Numbered from the stretch's first letter, positions 16,505-24,984 are shown. The stretch: 38,992 nucleotides of DNA from Anaerolineae bacterium (GCA_020848855.1 JADLHH010000023.1:1-38992), one strand, 5' to 3'. Made by a program: numbers and translations. The notes: generated by a model not told the origin, from the letters alone.

Positions 16505-18178
16505 TCACGCTTGCTGAGCCATCCCCGCACGATAGCGATCCGCTGCCATGATCGCCTCGTAGGCGCTCCAGAAAATGCGATCCTCGCCCAGATGCGCGAT
16601 CACGCCGGCGCGTTCGAGGTACGACCGGACGGGTTCGGTCAGCCCGCTCAGGTAAACGCGCCGTCCTTCGTGTTCCAGCCGTTCGATCAACTGCTCGATG
16701 GCGCTGATGCCGGTGGTATCGACCAGCGGAACCGTACGCAGGCTGAGGATGATGTCCTCGTTGCTCGCCACTTTTTCGAGGGCAGCGTTGAAGGTGTTGA
16801 CCGTCCCGAAGAACAGCGGTCCCATGATATACGCGACGATGATTTTGTCGGCGTCGTACTGTAGTTCGTAGCCGTTGAGGCGCATCTTTTCGACCGAGAC
16901 GGGCAGGAAGGTCACTTTCGCCCGGCTGCTCTGGACGACGAAGATCACTGCCGACAGCCCGATGCCCAGAATGATCGCCTGCGTGAGGTCGAGCGCGGCG
17001 GTGGCGACCAGTGTGCTGGTGAAAGCGAACACGGCGCTCTTGAAACGTCGCCGGAAGATTTCGCGGATTTCGTCCCATTCGTTCATGCGCCACGCCGTCA
17101 CCGCCAGCACGCCCGCCAGCGCCGCCAGCGGCACGCGCGCGATGACCGGCGCGAGCACCAGCGCGGCGACCAGCAGCGCAGCGGAATGTACGATGCTGGT
17201 CACGCGCGTGCTGCCGCCGCTTTTGATGGCGACGCTGGTGCGGGCAATCGCCGCGGTCGCCGGGACGCCGCCGAAGAACGGGATCACGATATTGCCCAGC
17301 CCCTGAGCGATCAGTTCCTGCGCCGATGCCATCCTGACGCCGACCATGCGCCCGGCGACCGTCCCGCACAGCAGGCTTTCAATGCTGCCCAGCGCGGCGA
17401 TCGACAGCGCCGGCATGATCAGGTCGCCGACATGCTCCCAGGGGATGTTTGCCAGAATCAACCGCTGGTCGAGCAGGATCGTCTGCGGAATCGCGCCGAT
17501 GATGGGCACATCAAGGTTCAGAAGCACCGCACCAGCGGTGACCACGATCACTGCCAGCAGCGAGCCGGGCATGTAGGCGCTGAATCGCTTGGGCCACAGC
17601 ACCATGATCAGGATCACGGCGAGGCTGATGCCGAGCGCGGCAAGGTTCGGCGCATAATCGAACCGGAAGTATTGGATGAGCTTGAGCAGCGTGATTTCCG
17701 CTGCTTCGGTGTGGACGCCGAGCAGGTTGTCGATTTGCCCGACGAAGATCACGACGGCGATGCCGCTGGTGAACCCGGCGATCACGGCGGACGGGATGAA
17801 ATTGACGATCTGCCCCAGGTTGAACACTCCCAGCAGCAGGATCATCATGCCCGCCATCACGCCCGCGACCCACACACCTTCGACCCCGTAGCGCGTCGCC
17901 AGCACGATCAGGACTGCCGACATCGCGCCGGTGGGACCGGAAATCTGGTAGCCCGCGCCGCCCAGCCCGCCAATAATGAAGCCCGCCAGGATCGCCGTCA
18001 CCAGCCCGGCGGCGGCGGTCACGCCCGAAGCGACGCCGAATGCCAGCGCCAGCGGCAGCGCGACGGCGGCGACCGTCACGCCTGCCAGCAAGTCGCGCCG
18101 GAAGCCCTGCGCATTGTAGCCGCGAAATTCGTCTCGCAAGACGTCCAGAAGGTTCGGAGAAGGGAGAAAGGCTCGCAT
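16505..18178 (-). CDS. SulP-family anion transporter with C-terminal STAS domain
   Basis: 557 residues. The membrane part (about 25-410) begins with the SulP signature: LLAGVTVAAVALPLALAFGVASG, then the QISGPTGAMSAVL segment that forms the anion site, and later ALSIAALGSIESLLCGTVA. The last 110 residues form a STAS domain (ILSLRTVPLVDTTGISAIEQL, where anti-sigma-antagonist proteins carry their phosphorylated Ser; here the residues are DTTG). SulP proteins carry sulfate, bicarbonate or dicarboxylates, and the sequence does not decide between them. It is a monocistronic minus-strand gene with its own terminator. Confidence 0.92.
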   Translation of the reverse strand: MRAFLPSPNLLDVLRDEFRGYNAQGFRRDLLAGVTVAAVALPLALAFGVASGVTAAAGLVTAILAGFIIGGLGGAGYQISGPTGAMSAVLIVLATRYGVEGVWVAGVMAGMMILLLGVFNLGQIVNFIPSAVIAGFTSGIAVVIFVGQIDNLLGVHTEAAEITLLKLIQYFRFDYAPNLAALGISLAVILIMVLWPKRFSAYMPGSLLAVIVVTAGAVLLNLDVPIIGAIPQTILLDQRLILANIPWEHVGDLIMPALSIAALGSIESLLCGTVAGRMVGVRMASAQELIAQGLGNIVIPFFGGVPATAAIARTSVAIKSGGSTRVTSIVHSAALLVAALVLAPVIARVPLAALAGVLAVTAWRMNEWDEIREIFRRRFKSAVFAFTSTLVATAALDLTQAIILGIGLSAVIFVVQSSRAKVTFLPVSVEKMRLNGYELQYDADKIIVAYIMGPLFFGTVNTFNAALEKVASNEDIILSLRTVPLVDTTGISAIEQLIERLEHEGRRVYLSGLTEPVRSYLERAGVIAHLGEDRIFWSAYEAIMAADRYRAGMAQQA

Positions 18179-18517
18179 GTCGTCGATGATCCTTCGATGC
18201 TCAGTTACTGCGTGGGACAGCGCAACAACTCACGATGGGTAGACGGTCGCGCGTCGTGCTGACCGCCGAAATCGCGTCACTGGTTGTTTATCGTCTGTCG
18301 TCACTCAGGAGAGGTTTCATTTGGCGCTGCTGATAAATCTAGCACGAATTTCGCCGGTGGGGCTGGGTAAGTTCTACGAATGAATCCGGGCATTTTGTCG
18401 AAATACCGCTCGCTGCTTTATGAACTTCACGAACTGCCGACCCCTTCGCTATTGTTCGTGCGACATACAGTATGAACACATTCGACCGTCGGGCAACTTT
18501 AGTCAGGAGTATGTGAC
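18179..18517 (+). other. Divergent intergenic region between SulP and HEAGH protein genes
   Basis: 339 bases separating two outward-facing genes, so it must hold promoters for both. I see an AAGGAT ribosome-like site for SulP and a TCAGGAG site (18504-18510) for the plus-strand gene, but no pair of -35/-10 boxes convincing enough to place. No open frame of note. Confidence 0.4.
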
Positions 18518-19441
18518 ATGGGTACGGTCAATCTGAAAACAGGGCTGTCGCCCGCCGTGTGGGGAGCAGGTGTCGGCGTGGTGCTGCTGGGTCTGGTTCA
18601 CTTCTTCACGAGCGCCAGTGGCGGCGACGGGCTGCTCCGCCCGATAGAGGGCAGCTTCTTCGACTTCATCGGCAGCTATCTCGGTTTCTTCTTCGCGACC
18701 GCTCCCGGCTTGATCGTGCTGGTGGCGACCATCGTGGTGTACATCGCGGCAACCGTTTCGGTTCAGGGGACGAGCGGCACCGAGAAAGACACGACCGCCG
18801 TGACGCGCGGCTTGCTGATCGGCATTGGCCGCGGCATGAACGGCTTGCTGGCGTACAACATTTACGGCGGCTGGTTCGGCGAAACTGTCGGGCTGGTCAT
18901 CGGCATTATCCTGTTCGTATTGGGCATCATATCGGCGTTCTCGGCGGTTTCGCAGAGCGGCGTGTACCAGGGATTCATCGGCTGGCTGTCGTGGCTCGCG
19001 CCGATGTCGTGGCCCGTCCTGTTCATCGGGCTGGCGCTGCTGGTCATCAGCCTGATTCTGGGGTTGGTTGGGTTGGCGGGCGTCGATTTCCTGAAGCTGG
19101 GTGGCGACGCTAGCGCCGGGAGCAGCGTCAAAGGCAAATTCGCCGACGCCAACTGGGGAACGGGCACATTCTTCCTGATCGGCGGGTTGGGCAGCAACGC
19201 CAACTATGCCAAGACCGCCTATAACATGGGTAACGTCGCCTTCATCCACCGCAAGGCGGGCAGCGACCACACCGACCACGAAGCCGGGCACAATCTGAGC
19301 CTGTTTGTCTTCGGCTGGATCGTCCATTTCATCGGCGCGGTGGACGAGAACGTGATCGGCTACCATTCGACGGCGTTTACCGAACTGCTCGCCGAAAGCC
19401 ACGACTCCGGCAGCGGCAGCAAGCTGGCGATGTGGGTATGA
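18518..19441 (+). CDS. Polytopic membrane protein with HEAGH zinc-protease-like motif
   Basis: 307 residues. About five hydrophobic segments are visible (around 13-30, 47-75, 120-145, 163-190), and the C-terminal 100 residues are a soluble-looking domain. It carries GNVAFIHRKAG then HEAGH (H254-E255-A-G-H258), followed by NLSLFVFGWIVHFIGAVDENV. HExxH is the zinc-binding core of many metalloproteases, and the downstream H-x-x-G-x-x-D-E could supply further ligands. I recall related hypothetical proteins with the same 'HE.GH.LN...FG...H.IGA.DE' string but no assigned family. A membrane metallopeptidase is an inference from the motif; it could also be a degenerate homologue used for binding. The ATG has a TCAGGAG site 7-8 bases upstream. 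It is monocistronic with a strong terminator. Confidence 0.65.
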   Translation: MGTVNLKTGLSPAVWGAGVGVVLLGLVHFFTSASGGDGLLRPIEGSFFDFIGSYLGFFFATAPGLIVLVATIVVYIAATVSVQGTSGTEKDTTAVTRGLLIGIGRGMNGLLAYNIYGGWFGETVGLVIGIILFVLGIISAFSAVSQSGVYQGFIGWLSWLAPMSWPVLFIGLALLVISLILGLVGLAGVDFLKLGGDASAGSSVKGKFADANWGTGTFFLIGGLGSNANYAKTAYNMGNVAFIHRKAGSDHTDHEAGHNLSLFVFGWIVHFIGAVDENVIGYHSTAFTELLAESHDSGSGSKLAMWV

Positions 19442-19460
19442 CGCTCGAAAAATGATGGAG

Positions 19461-19502
19461 TAGGGGCGCACCCACGTGTGCGCCCTTTTTTATTCTCACG
19501 AC
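19461..19502 (+). terminator. Palindromic repeat acting as terminator; left repeat flanking the integrase
   Basis: GGGCGCAC (19464-19471) and GTGCGCCC (19478-19485) pair perfectly around CCACGT and six T follow, a textbook terminator for the HEAGH gene. The same block, TAGGGGCGCAC...TGTGCGCCC...TTTT..ATT..CACGAC, recurs at 20615-20653 on the other side of the integrase gene. It overlaps the integrase stop codon. Confidence 0.85.
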
Positions 19503-20542
19503 GCGAACGGGTCGCCAATTTCCAGATCGAGCAGCTCGCTCATCAGAATCGCGCCCTCGTTGACCTGCGGCATTCGGCTCAGGTAGCGCTCGGTCACGGC
19601 GACGTTGCTGTGGCGCAGCAGCCGGCTGATTTTGTCGATGGGCACGCCGTTGGCTTGCAGCGCCCCGGCGACCGACCGCCGCAGGTCGTGCGGCGCGACC
19701 GCCCCCAGCCCGGCATAGCTTGCTGACTCGTTCACGATCAGCCAGATGCCGTCCGGCGTCAGCCCGCTGTAGCTGATTGCGCCGCCTTTCCACAGCCGCC
19801 GCAAAATCGACGACGATTTCGATTTCAGCCTGTCCTGTGCGACCAGCGCCTTCCGCCAGTTCGTCAGCGCTGCCAGCACCGAGTTCGGCACGTCGATGGG
19901 CGCGGCTTTGCGCCCCTTGCCGTGTACCCGCAGCACCGCCCGGTCGTTCTGCACGCTGAAATCCGACCAGCGCGCCGCCGCCAGTTCTTCGCGGCGCAGC
20001 GCCAGCGTACACAGCATAGTGGTCAGCACCGTATTGCGCAGTCTCTGGTTGTCGCTGGTGGCGATCTCGCGCGAGGCTTGCATCAGCAGCCGAAGCTGAT
20101 CGGTCGAGAGCCAGTGTCCCGCCCGCTGACCTTCCTCGGCTTTGGGGATGTTCACCCGCGAAATCGCCGCGCTGACGGTGTCGTCAAGCCAGCCTGCTTC
20201 CGCCATCAGGCTTGCCAGCGTGACGACCGCCGCCCGCGCCTGCTGAAGCCCCTGCCTGCCGTGCTGCCGCCCGACGAGCATACCGAGCCACGCCCGCACC
20301 TGCGCCGGACTCAGACTATCGCGCAGCACGCCGACCGGCAGCCGCCGCATCCGCTCGTGCCGCAGGTCGCCGTCGCTTGGCTTCCACTTGGCGACATCCA
20401 CCAGGAATTGATCGATCCAGCGGAAATAGGCGCGCGCAGTGTGCGGGCTGCTCGCCTGACCGGGCAGGGCGAGGGTGAAATCGAAGGTCATTCCGGCATA
20501 GCCGGGGATAATTTCGTTGTCGACACGCTGAATGTTCGTCAT
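19496..20542 (-). CDS. Tyrosine recombinase (phage-integrase/XerC-D family)
   Basis: 348 residues. An N-terminal SAM-like core-binding domain (about 30-120, SSPHTARAYFRWIDQFL) is followed by the catalytic domain with every active-site residue: R183 (TLALRREEL), K209 (VHGKGRK), H285 and R288 (PHDLRRS), H311 (LLRHSNVAVTERY) and the nucleophile Y320. It should cut and rejoin DNA at a short crossover site. It stands alone, with no excisionase, phage or conjugation genes nearby, and is not a Xer protein by context. It is bracketed by imperfect direct copies of a palindromic repeat. The 'RxxEL' box and 'LLRHSNVAVTERYL' are closest to chromosomal or integron-cassette-like recombinases of unknown target. 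Confidence 0.9.
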   Translation of the reverse strand: MTNIQRVDNEIIPGYAGMTFDFTLALPGQASSPHTARAYFRWIDQFLVDVAKWKPSDGDLRHERMRRLPVGVLRDSLSPAQVRAWLGMLVGRQHGRQGLQQARAAVVTLASLMAEAGWLDDTVSAAISRVNIPKAEEGQRAGHWLSTDQLRLLMQASREIATSDNQRLRNTVLTTMLCTLALRREELAAARWSDFSVQNDRAVLRVHGKGRKAAPIDVPNSVLAALTNWRKALVAQDRLKSKSSSILRRLWKGGAISYSGLTPDGIWLIVNESASYAGLGAVAPHDLRRSVAGALQANGVPIDKISRLLRHSNVAVTERYLSRMPQVNEGAILMSELLDLEIGDPFAS

Positions 20543-20614
20543 ACCGGCGATTATACAGCGATTAGTAGCCGGCTATGAATCCTCATCAACACGGAAGGCG
20601 CGAACATGCTTTTG

Positions 20615-20653
20615 TAGGGGCGCACGGCTGTGCGCCCGTTTTGATTGCACGAC
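20615..20653 (+). repeat. Palindromic repeat, right copy flanking the integrase
   Basis: TAGGGGCGCAC, a 4-base centre region and TGTGCGCCC, then GTTTTGATTGCACGAC. The stem GGGCGCAC/GTGCGCCC (20618-20637) is perfect. It lies just past the rhomboid gene stop on the minus strand and in direct orientation with 19461-19502. Confidence 0.8.
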
Positions 20654-20662
20654 TTCAGAATA

Positions 20663-21388
20663 TCAAAGCCGCCGGCGCGGGTTGCGGTCGTAGAGTATCT
20701 GATTGCGGTCGACGGCGGGCGGCTGCGGCACTATCCGCATGAACACGAACGTGATCAGCGCGCCGAACACGAAACCGCCGATGTGCGCGAAGAATGCCAC
20801 GCCGCCGCCGTACTGCGCATCCGCGCCCAGCGAGCCGACGCCGCTGAACAGTTGCAGCACGAACCACAAGCCGAGCACCGCCCACGCGGGCCACGACTGC
20901 AGCGAACTGAAATACCCCAGTGGGATGATGCCCTGCACGCGCACGCCGGGGTACAGCACCAGATAGCTGCCCAGCACCGCCGCGATTGCGCCCGACGCGC
21001 CGATTAGCGGGATGGTCGAGGTGGGGTCGATGATCACCTGCGCGAACGCGGCGAAGAACCCGCCGGCGAAATACAGCACGAGGTACAGAATCGCGCCGAA
21101 GCGGTCTTCGATATTGTCGCCGAACAGCCACAGATACAGCATGTTGCCGAGGATGTGTTCCCAGCCGCCGTGAAAGAACATGCTGCGGATCACGTCGAGG
21201 ATCGTTTCGAGTGAGAAGGGCACGGCGGATGCCAGCGCCGGGACGACCGCCTGATTGGTGAACACCTGCTGAAGCTGGTTTTCCGACATTCCAAGCTGCA
21301 TCACGAAAATGATCACGTTGATGGCGATTAGCCCATACGTGACCACCGGCAGGCGTCGAGTCGGGTTAATGTCGCGGAGCGGCAGCAT
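20663..21388 (-). CDS. Rhomboid intramembrane serine protease
   Basis: About 241 residues from the ATG at 21388, which has an AGGAGAG ribosome site 6-7 bases upstream; an in-frame ATG at 21403 contains that site and is less likely. It has six membrane helices. The family landmarks are GGWEHILGNMLYLWLFGDNIE (helix 2 with the His and Asn of the oxyanion region), GASGAIAAVLGSY with the catalytic Ser at about 132, and AFFAHIGGFVFGALI with the catalytic His at about 202. It cleaves membrane-spanning substrates within the bilayer. The stretch after helix 1 (QLQQVFTNQAVVPA) is the usual L1 loop of bacterial rhomboids. The gene is minus-strand and followed by the palindromic repeat described at 20615. 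Confidence 0.92.
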   Translation of the reverse strand: MLPLRDINPTRRLPVVTYGLIAINVIIFVMQLGMSENQLQQVFTNQAVVPALASAVPFSLETILDVIRSMFFHGGWEHILGNMLYLWLFGDNIEDRFGAILYLVLYFAGGFFAAFAQVIIDPTSTIPLIGASGAIAAVLGSYLVLYPGVRVQGIIPLGYFSSLQSWPAWAVLGLWFVLQLFSGVGSLGADAQYGGGVAFFAHIGGFVFGALITFVFMRIVPQPPAVDRNQILYDRNPRRRL

Positions 21389-21490
21389 GGTCGCTCTCCT
21401 CATGTGGATTGGCGGAATATTACCAGTAAAATTAGCGCGATTTCGACATTTGCGCCAGACACGAAGACGACGTGCGGCGTCGCTCGTAGT

Positions 21491-21889
21491 TCAGGATGGC
21501 TGCTTCAGGTCGATGCGCAGATGCACCCATTCGGGCTGCGGTTGGCGGCGCAGGCAGTTGCGCAGCCCATCGACTGTTTCGATCAGCCGCCAGATCAGGG
21601 GATATTTCGCAAGGATTTTGGCGCGCACCTCTGCCGATTCCGCGCCCGGCAGGATGGTCGCCGTCGCCTCGATCCAGTCGCCCAGCGGTTTGCCGCTGCC
21701 CGTTCCCGGCGCGACCCGCACGCGCGGGTTGGCGCGGATGCGCTTGACTTTCCACGAGTCGGCGGTGGTGCGGGCGTAAATCACACTGCTTTCCTGCACG
21801 AAGCCGAGCGGCGTAATCACCGATGTGCCGTTCTTGCGGAAGGTTTCGAGTACCAGAAAGCGCTGTCGGTCAAATGGGGAAGTTGGCAT
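21491..21889 (-). CDS. PPOX-fold flavin/F420-dependent oxidoreductase
   Basis: 132 residues from the ATG at 21889 (an in-frame ATG at 21919 would add ten residues; the downstream start has GAAGAG just ahead of it). The split-barrel pattern is clear: FLVLETFRKNGTSVITPLGFV at the N-terminus, VIYARTTADSWKVKRIRANPRVRVAPGTGSGK in the middle (the K-V-K-R-I-R-x-N-P segment binds the cofactor phosphate), then a helical end. These proteins reduce small substrates with F420, FMN or related cofactors. The 'KRIRANPRVRVAP' string matches the PPOX class F420-dependent enzymes best known from mycobacteria. The gene lies 69 bases downstream of citrate synthase on the same strand and may be read from its promoter. 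Confidence 0.8.
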   Translation of the reverse strand: MPTSPFDRQRFLVLETFRKNGTSVITPLGFVQESSVIYARTTADSWKVKRIRANPRVRVAPGTGSGKPLGDWIEATATILPGAESAEVRAKILAKYPLIWRLIETVDGLRNCLRRQPQPEWVHLRIDLKQPS

Positions 21890-21958
21890 GGTCTCTTCGT
21901 CTGCCAGAAGGAAGCGCACCGCAGTTGGCGGCTGCGGTGCGCGGTGAGCTGTCAGGTG

Positions 21959-23101
21959 CTACCGCTCGCCGATAGGCGTCCAGGGTAAATCCATTTTGCC
22001 GACGTAATCGACGGTGGGGCGGATCAGGCGGTTGTCGGTCACCTGCTCGATGATGTGCGCCGTCCAACCCGCCATGCGGCTCATAGCGAACAGCGGCGTG
22101 AACATATCGACCGGGATGTCGAGCGTGTACAGCACGATGGCGCTGTAGTAATCGACGTTCGGGTACAGGTTGCGCTCGATGAAGTACTGGTCGCTGCGCG
22201 CCAGCTTCGCCAGCTTATCCGCGACCTCGAACCACTTGCTGTTGCCGCTGCCTGTCGCCAGGGCTTCGGCGCGCTCGCGCAGGATCGCCGCGCGTGGGTC
22301 GAGCGCTTTGTAGACGCGATGCCCGATGCCCATGATCCGCCGCTCGCCGGTCTTGATGTGCTGGTTGAACCAGCTTTCGACGTTCGCCGGGTCGCCGATT
22401 TCCTCGAACATCTTCATCGCTTCGGAATTCGCGCCGCCGTGCGCCGGTCCCTTCAGCGTGCCGATTGCGCTGACGATGGCGCTGTGCATGTCCGACCCGG
22501 TGCTGACGGTCACCCGCGACGAGAAGGTGCTGGCGTTCATGCTGTGCTCGGTCAGCAGCACCATGTAGGCGTCGACGGCTTCGACCGCCGTCGATTCCGG
22601 CTCGCTGCCGGTTAGCATGTAGACGAAATTTGCCGCCAGCTTCAAATCCCTGCGCGGCGCGACCGGCTCCTGCCCCTGGCGAATGCGCGCCCATGCCGCG
22701 CAGATCGTCGTGACCTGCCCGGTCAGCCGGATCGCCTTGCGGCGCAGCGCCTCGATGTCGTACCGCTCGGCGTCCGGGTCGTAGAACGACAGCTCGGACA
22801 CCGCCGTGCGCAGCACCGCCATCGAATTGGCGTCCTTCGGGTATTCCTTCAGGTGCTTGATCACCGGCTCGTACACGGTCGCTTCGGCGGCAATCGCCGC
22901 GCGCAGCGTTTCCAGTTCGGCGGCGTTGGGCAGGCGGTCGTTCCACAGCAGGTACACGACTTCTTCGTAGCTCGCGTTCGCCGCCAGCACCTCGATGGGG
23001 TAGCCGGCGTAGATCAGCTTGCCTTCCGACCCGTTTACGAGGCTGAGACGGCTTGGTCCAATCGAAACGCCATCAAGCCCCTTTTTCGCGGTCTGCGTCA
23101 T
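21959..23101 (-). CDS. gltA: Citrate synthase
   Basis: 380 residues, the size of the short type II-like bacterial enzymes. It condenses acetyl-CoA and oxaloacetate at the entry to the TCA cycle. The catalytic set is complete: H221 (GPAHGGAN), H261 (GIGHRVYK) and D317 (YPNVDYYS). H186 lies in the TEHSMNASTF segment at the active-site entrance. A methylcitrate synthase (propionyl-CoA) cannot be excluded because short enzymes of the two kinds overlap, but no prp genes are nearby. An AAGGAG ribosome site precedes the ATG. Upstream lie an extended -10 promoter and a roughly 125-base leader with alternative stems, pointing to control of transcription read-through. The PPOX gene follows. Confidence 0.92.
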   Translation of the reverse strand: MTQTAKKGLDGVSIGPSRLSLVNGSEGKLIYAGYPIEVLAANASYEEVVYLLWNDRLPNAAELETLRAAIAAEATVYEPVIKHLKEYPKDANSMAVLRTAVSELSFYDPDAERYDIEALRRKAIRLTGQVTTICAAWARIRQGQEPVAPRRDLKLAANFVYMLTGSEPESTAVEAVDAYMVLLTEHSMNASTFSSRVTVSTGSDMHSAIVSAIGTLKGPAHGGANSEAMKMFEEIGDPANVESWFNQHIKTGERRIMGIGHRVYKALDPRAAILRERAEALATGSGNSKWFEVADKLAKLARSDQYFIERNLYPNVDYYSAIVLYTLDIPVDMFTPLFAMSRMAGWTAHIIEQVTDNRLIRPTVDYVGKMDLPWTPIGER

Positions 23102-23125
23102 CTGAAAGTCTCCTTTCGAGTATAT

Positions 23126-23150
23126 AAAAAAAGCCCCTTACGTGGGCGCT
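23126..23150 (-). promoter_or_regulatory. Attenuator-like terminator hairpin in the citrate synthase leader
   Basis: On the minus strand, AGCGCCC-ACGTA-AGGGGCT followed by seven T forms an imperfect terminator (about five of seven pairs) ending some 10 bases before the AAGGAG site. An upstream GGGCTG (23174-23179 on plus) can instead pair with CAGCGCCC (23144-23151), which would break the terminator. A third stem, CGGCG/CGCCG, lies near 23200-23216. This is the layout of a transcription attenuator; I do not recognise the ligand-binding part as any known riboswitch. Confidence 0.5.
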
Positions 23151-23233
23151 GGACTGGTTCAGTCGAGCCTGTTCAGCCCGTATAAAAATGCGGTGACAGC
23201 GGCGGGAAAACGCCGGAGTGTGCTAGGGGCGGC

Positions 23234-23262
23234 ATTATATCACCAGCGTCCCGGTTGGACAA
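23234..23262 (-). promoter_or_regulatory. Strong promoter of citrate synthase
   Basis: On the minus strand TTGTCC and TATAAT lie 17 bases apart, and TG-A immediately precedes TATAAT (extended -10). The expected start is near 23227, giving a leader of roughly 125 bases before the ATG. Confidence 0.8.
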
Positions 23263-23380
23263 TATACCGCGCACGCCTTAAGCGACCTATCATCTTCCCT
23301 CACACTGAACGTTTCACGGGCATTCGGAGTAAGTCCAATTGAGCGCAATGTGCGCGCTTTCACAAGGAGGTTTTCCCCAC

Positions 23381-24862
23381 ATGCCGACTGTCAGGCGCTT
23401 CTCCGCCGTCCTTACACTGAGTGTGTTCCTGCTGAGCGTGATCGTTGCCCACGCGCAGACGCCGGGCGATGCGGGGGTTGGCGATCCCTACTTCCCGAAC
23501 CTGGGTAACGACGGCTACGACGCCCTGCACTACACCATCGACCTGTCGTTCCACGATGATCTGTCCGGGTTCACGGCTGCGACGACCATCGACGCGCGGA
23601 CGATGCAGGACTTGAGCGCGTTCAACCTTGACTTCGGTGCGCAGCAGGTCGATCAGGTGACGATGAACGATGCACCGGCTGATTTCGACCGTGACGGCAC
23701 CGAACTGACGATCACACCTGGCGCGCCGCTGGCTTCGGGCGACGATTTCACGGTTGTCGTCGACTATCAGGGCGAGACCGAATCGCGCACGACCCGTGAG
23801 ACCTTCGCCGCGCTCGGCTGGATATCGCTGGCGACTGGCGTCGCCGCGCTCGGCGAGCCTGCCGGGTCGTCCGACTGGTACCCGGTCAACGAGCATCCGA
23901 TTGACAAGGCGACCTACACCGTCCGCATTACTGTTCCGAAGCCGCTGGTCGCCGTCTCAAACGGCATTCTCGATGGCGTGGTCGACCAGCCCGGCAACCC
24001 GGATCGCTGGACGTACACCTGGCACATGGATCAGCCGATGGCGAGCTATCTCGCGCTGCTGGTGGTGGGCGATCTGGTGCTGCAGGAAACGCAGTCGCCC
24101 GAAGGCACGCCGATTCGTAACTACTTCCCGGCTCGGTACGCCGACGAAGGCGAGGAGGCGTTCGCCGGTCAGGGCGAGATGATCGACTTCTTCAGCGGCA
24201 TCTTCGGCGCGTACCCGTATGATGCTTATGGCGCGCTGGTGCTCGATACCCGCGTGGGGTTCTCGCTGGAAACCCAGAGCATGACCGTGTTCGATCCCGG
24301 CGTCATGCTCGCTTCGCTTCAGGGCAGCGCTGCGCGCGGCGAAGGCACGATTGCCCATGAGCTGGCGCACCAGTGGTTCGGCGACAGCGTCAGCCCGAAA
24401 TCGTGGCGCGATATCTGGCTGAACGAAGGGTTCGCCACCTATGCCTCGTGGCTGTGGTTCGAACACATCGCCGGGCGCTCGACACTCGACTCGATTATCG
24501 AAGGGATTCACGAGGCGCTGAGCGGTGATACGCTTCGCCAGCAGGGCGTGACTGAAGACGAAATTCGCCGGCGCCTGCTGCGTATCGCCATCACCGGCGA
24601 CCCGACGGCGGATAAGCTGTTCGACACCAACGGCGTGTATTACCGCGGGGCGCTGGTGCTGCACGCGCTGCGCCTGACGGTTGGCGACGAGGCGTTTTTC
24701 GACATTCTGGCGACCTACTACGATACCTACAAGTTCGCCAACGCCTCGACCGACGACTTCATCGCCGTCGCCGAAGCCGTTAGCGCAAAACCGCTCGACG
24801 ATTTCTTTCAGGCGTGGCTGTACGATCCCATCGTGCCGGAACTGCCGCCCGCCACCTCGTGA
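23381..24862 (+). CDS. Exported M1-family metallopeptidase
   Basis: 493 residues with a signal peptide (MPTVRRFSAVLTLSVFLLSVIVAHAQ). An N-terminal saddle domain (about 40-220) is followed by the thermolysin-like domain. Zinc motif: H326-E327-L-A-H330 with the third ligand E349 eighteen residues later (WLNEGFATYASW), the exact M1 spacing. The substrate loop usually reading GxMEN is GFSLETQSM here, as in many bacterial M1 enzymes. The general-base environment and the tyrosine in VYYRGALVLHALR (the transition-state Tyr region) are present. It would cleave N-terminal residues from peptides outside the cytoplasm, feeding peptide uptake. The C-terminal helical domain of large aminopeptidase N is absent. 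The start at 23381 has an AAGGAGG site. Confidence 0.92.
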   Translation: MPTVRRFSAVLTLSVFLLSVIVAHAQTPGDAGVGDPYFPNLGNDGYDALHYTIDLSFHDDLSGFTAATTIDARTMQDLSAFNLDFGAQQVDQVTMNDAPADFDRDGTELTITPGAPLASGDDFTVVVDYQGETESRTTRETFAALGWISLATGVAALGEPAGSSDWYPVNEHPIDKATYTVRITVPKPLVAVSNGILDGVVDQPGNPDRWTYTWHMDQPMASYLALLVVGDLVLQETQSPEGTPIRNYFPARYADEGEEAFAGQGEMIDFFSGIFGAYPYDAYGALVLDTRVGFSLETQSMTVFDPGVMLASLQGSAARGEGTIAHELAHQWFGDSVSPKSWRDIWLNEGFATYASWLWFEHIAGRSTLDSIIEGIHEALSGDTLRQQGVTEDEIRRRLLRIAITGDPTADKLFDTNGVYYRGALVLHALRLTVGDEAFFDILATYYDTYKFANASTDDFIAVAEAVSAKPLDDFFQAWLYDPIVPELPPATS

Positions 24863-24885
24863 AGGCAGGGAATGATGAAAAGCCG

Positions 24886-24907
24886 GGGGCTGGCGTCGCC
24901 AAGCCCC
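24886..24907 (+). terminator. GC-rich hairpin after the M1 peptidase gene
   Basis: GGGGCTGGCG pairs with CGCCAAGCCCC, ten pairs with one bulged A, some 24 bases past the stop. There is no T-run, so termination would be weak or factor-assisted. Confidence 0.5.
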
Positions 24908-24955
24908 TGCCCGTGTTCCCCCCCGATACTCACCGCTCTCTGAGGTCGCGAACTG

Positions 24956-24984
24956 CTGAGAAACCCGGCGCTTTACGCTACAAT
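24956..24984 (+). promoter_or_regulatory. Candidate promoter of the 126-residue protein
   Basis: CTGAGA and TACAAT are separated by 17 bases. TACAAT matches five of six consensus positions and ends 33 bases before the ATG at 25018. Confidence 0.45.

Noticed and set aside
19496..20542. Integrase as part of a prophage or ICE
   Set aside because: No phage structural, replication, excisionase or conjugation genes on either side; the neighbours are ordinary chromosomal genes.
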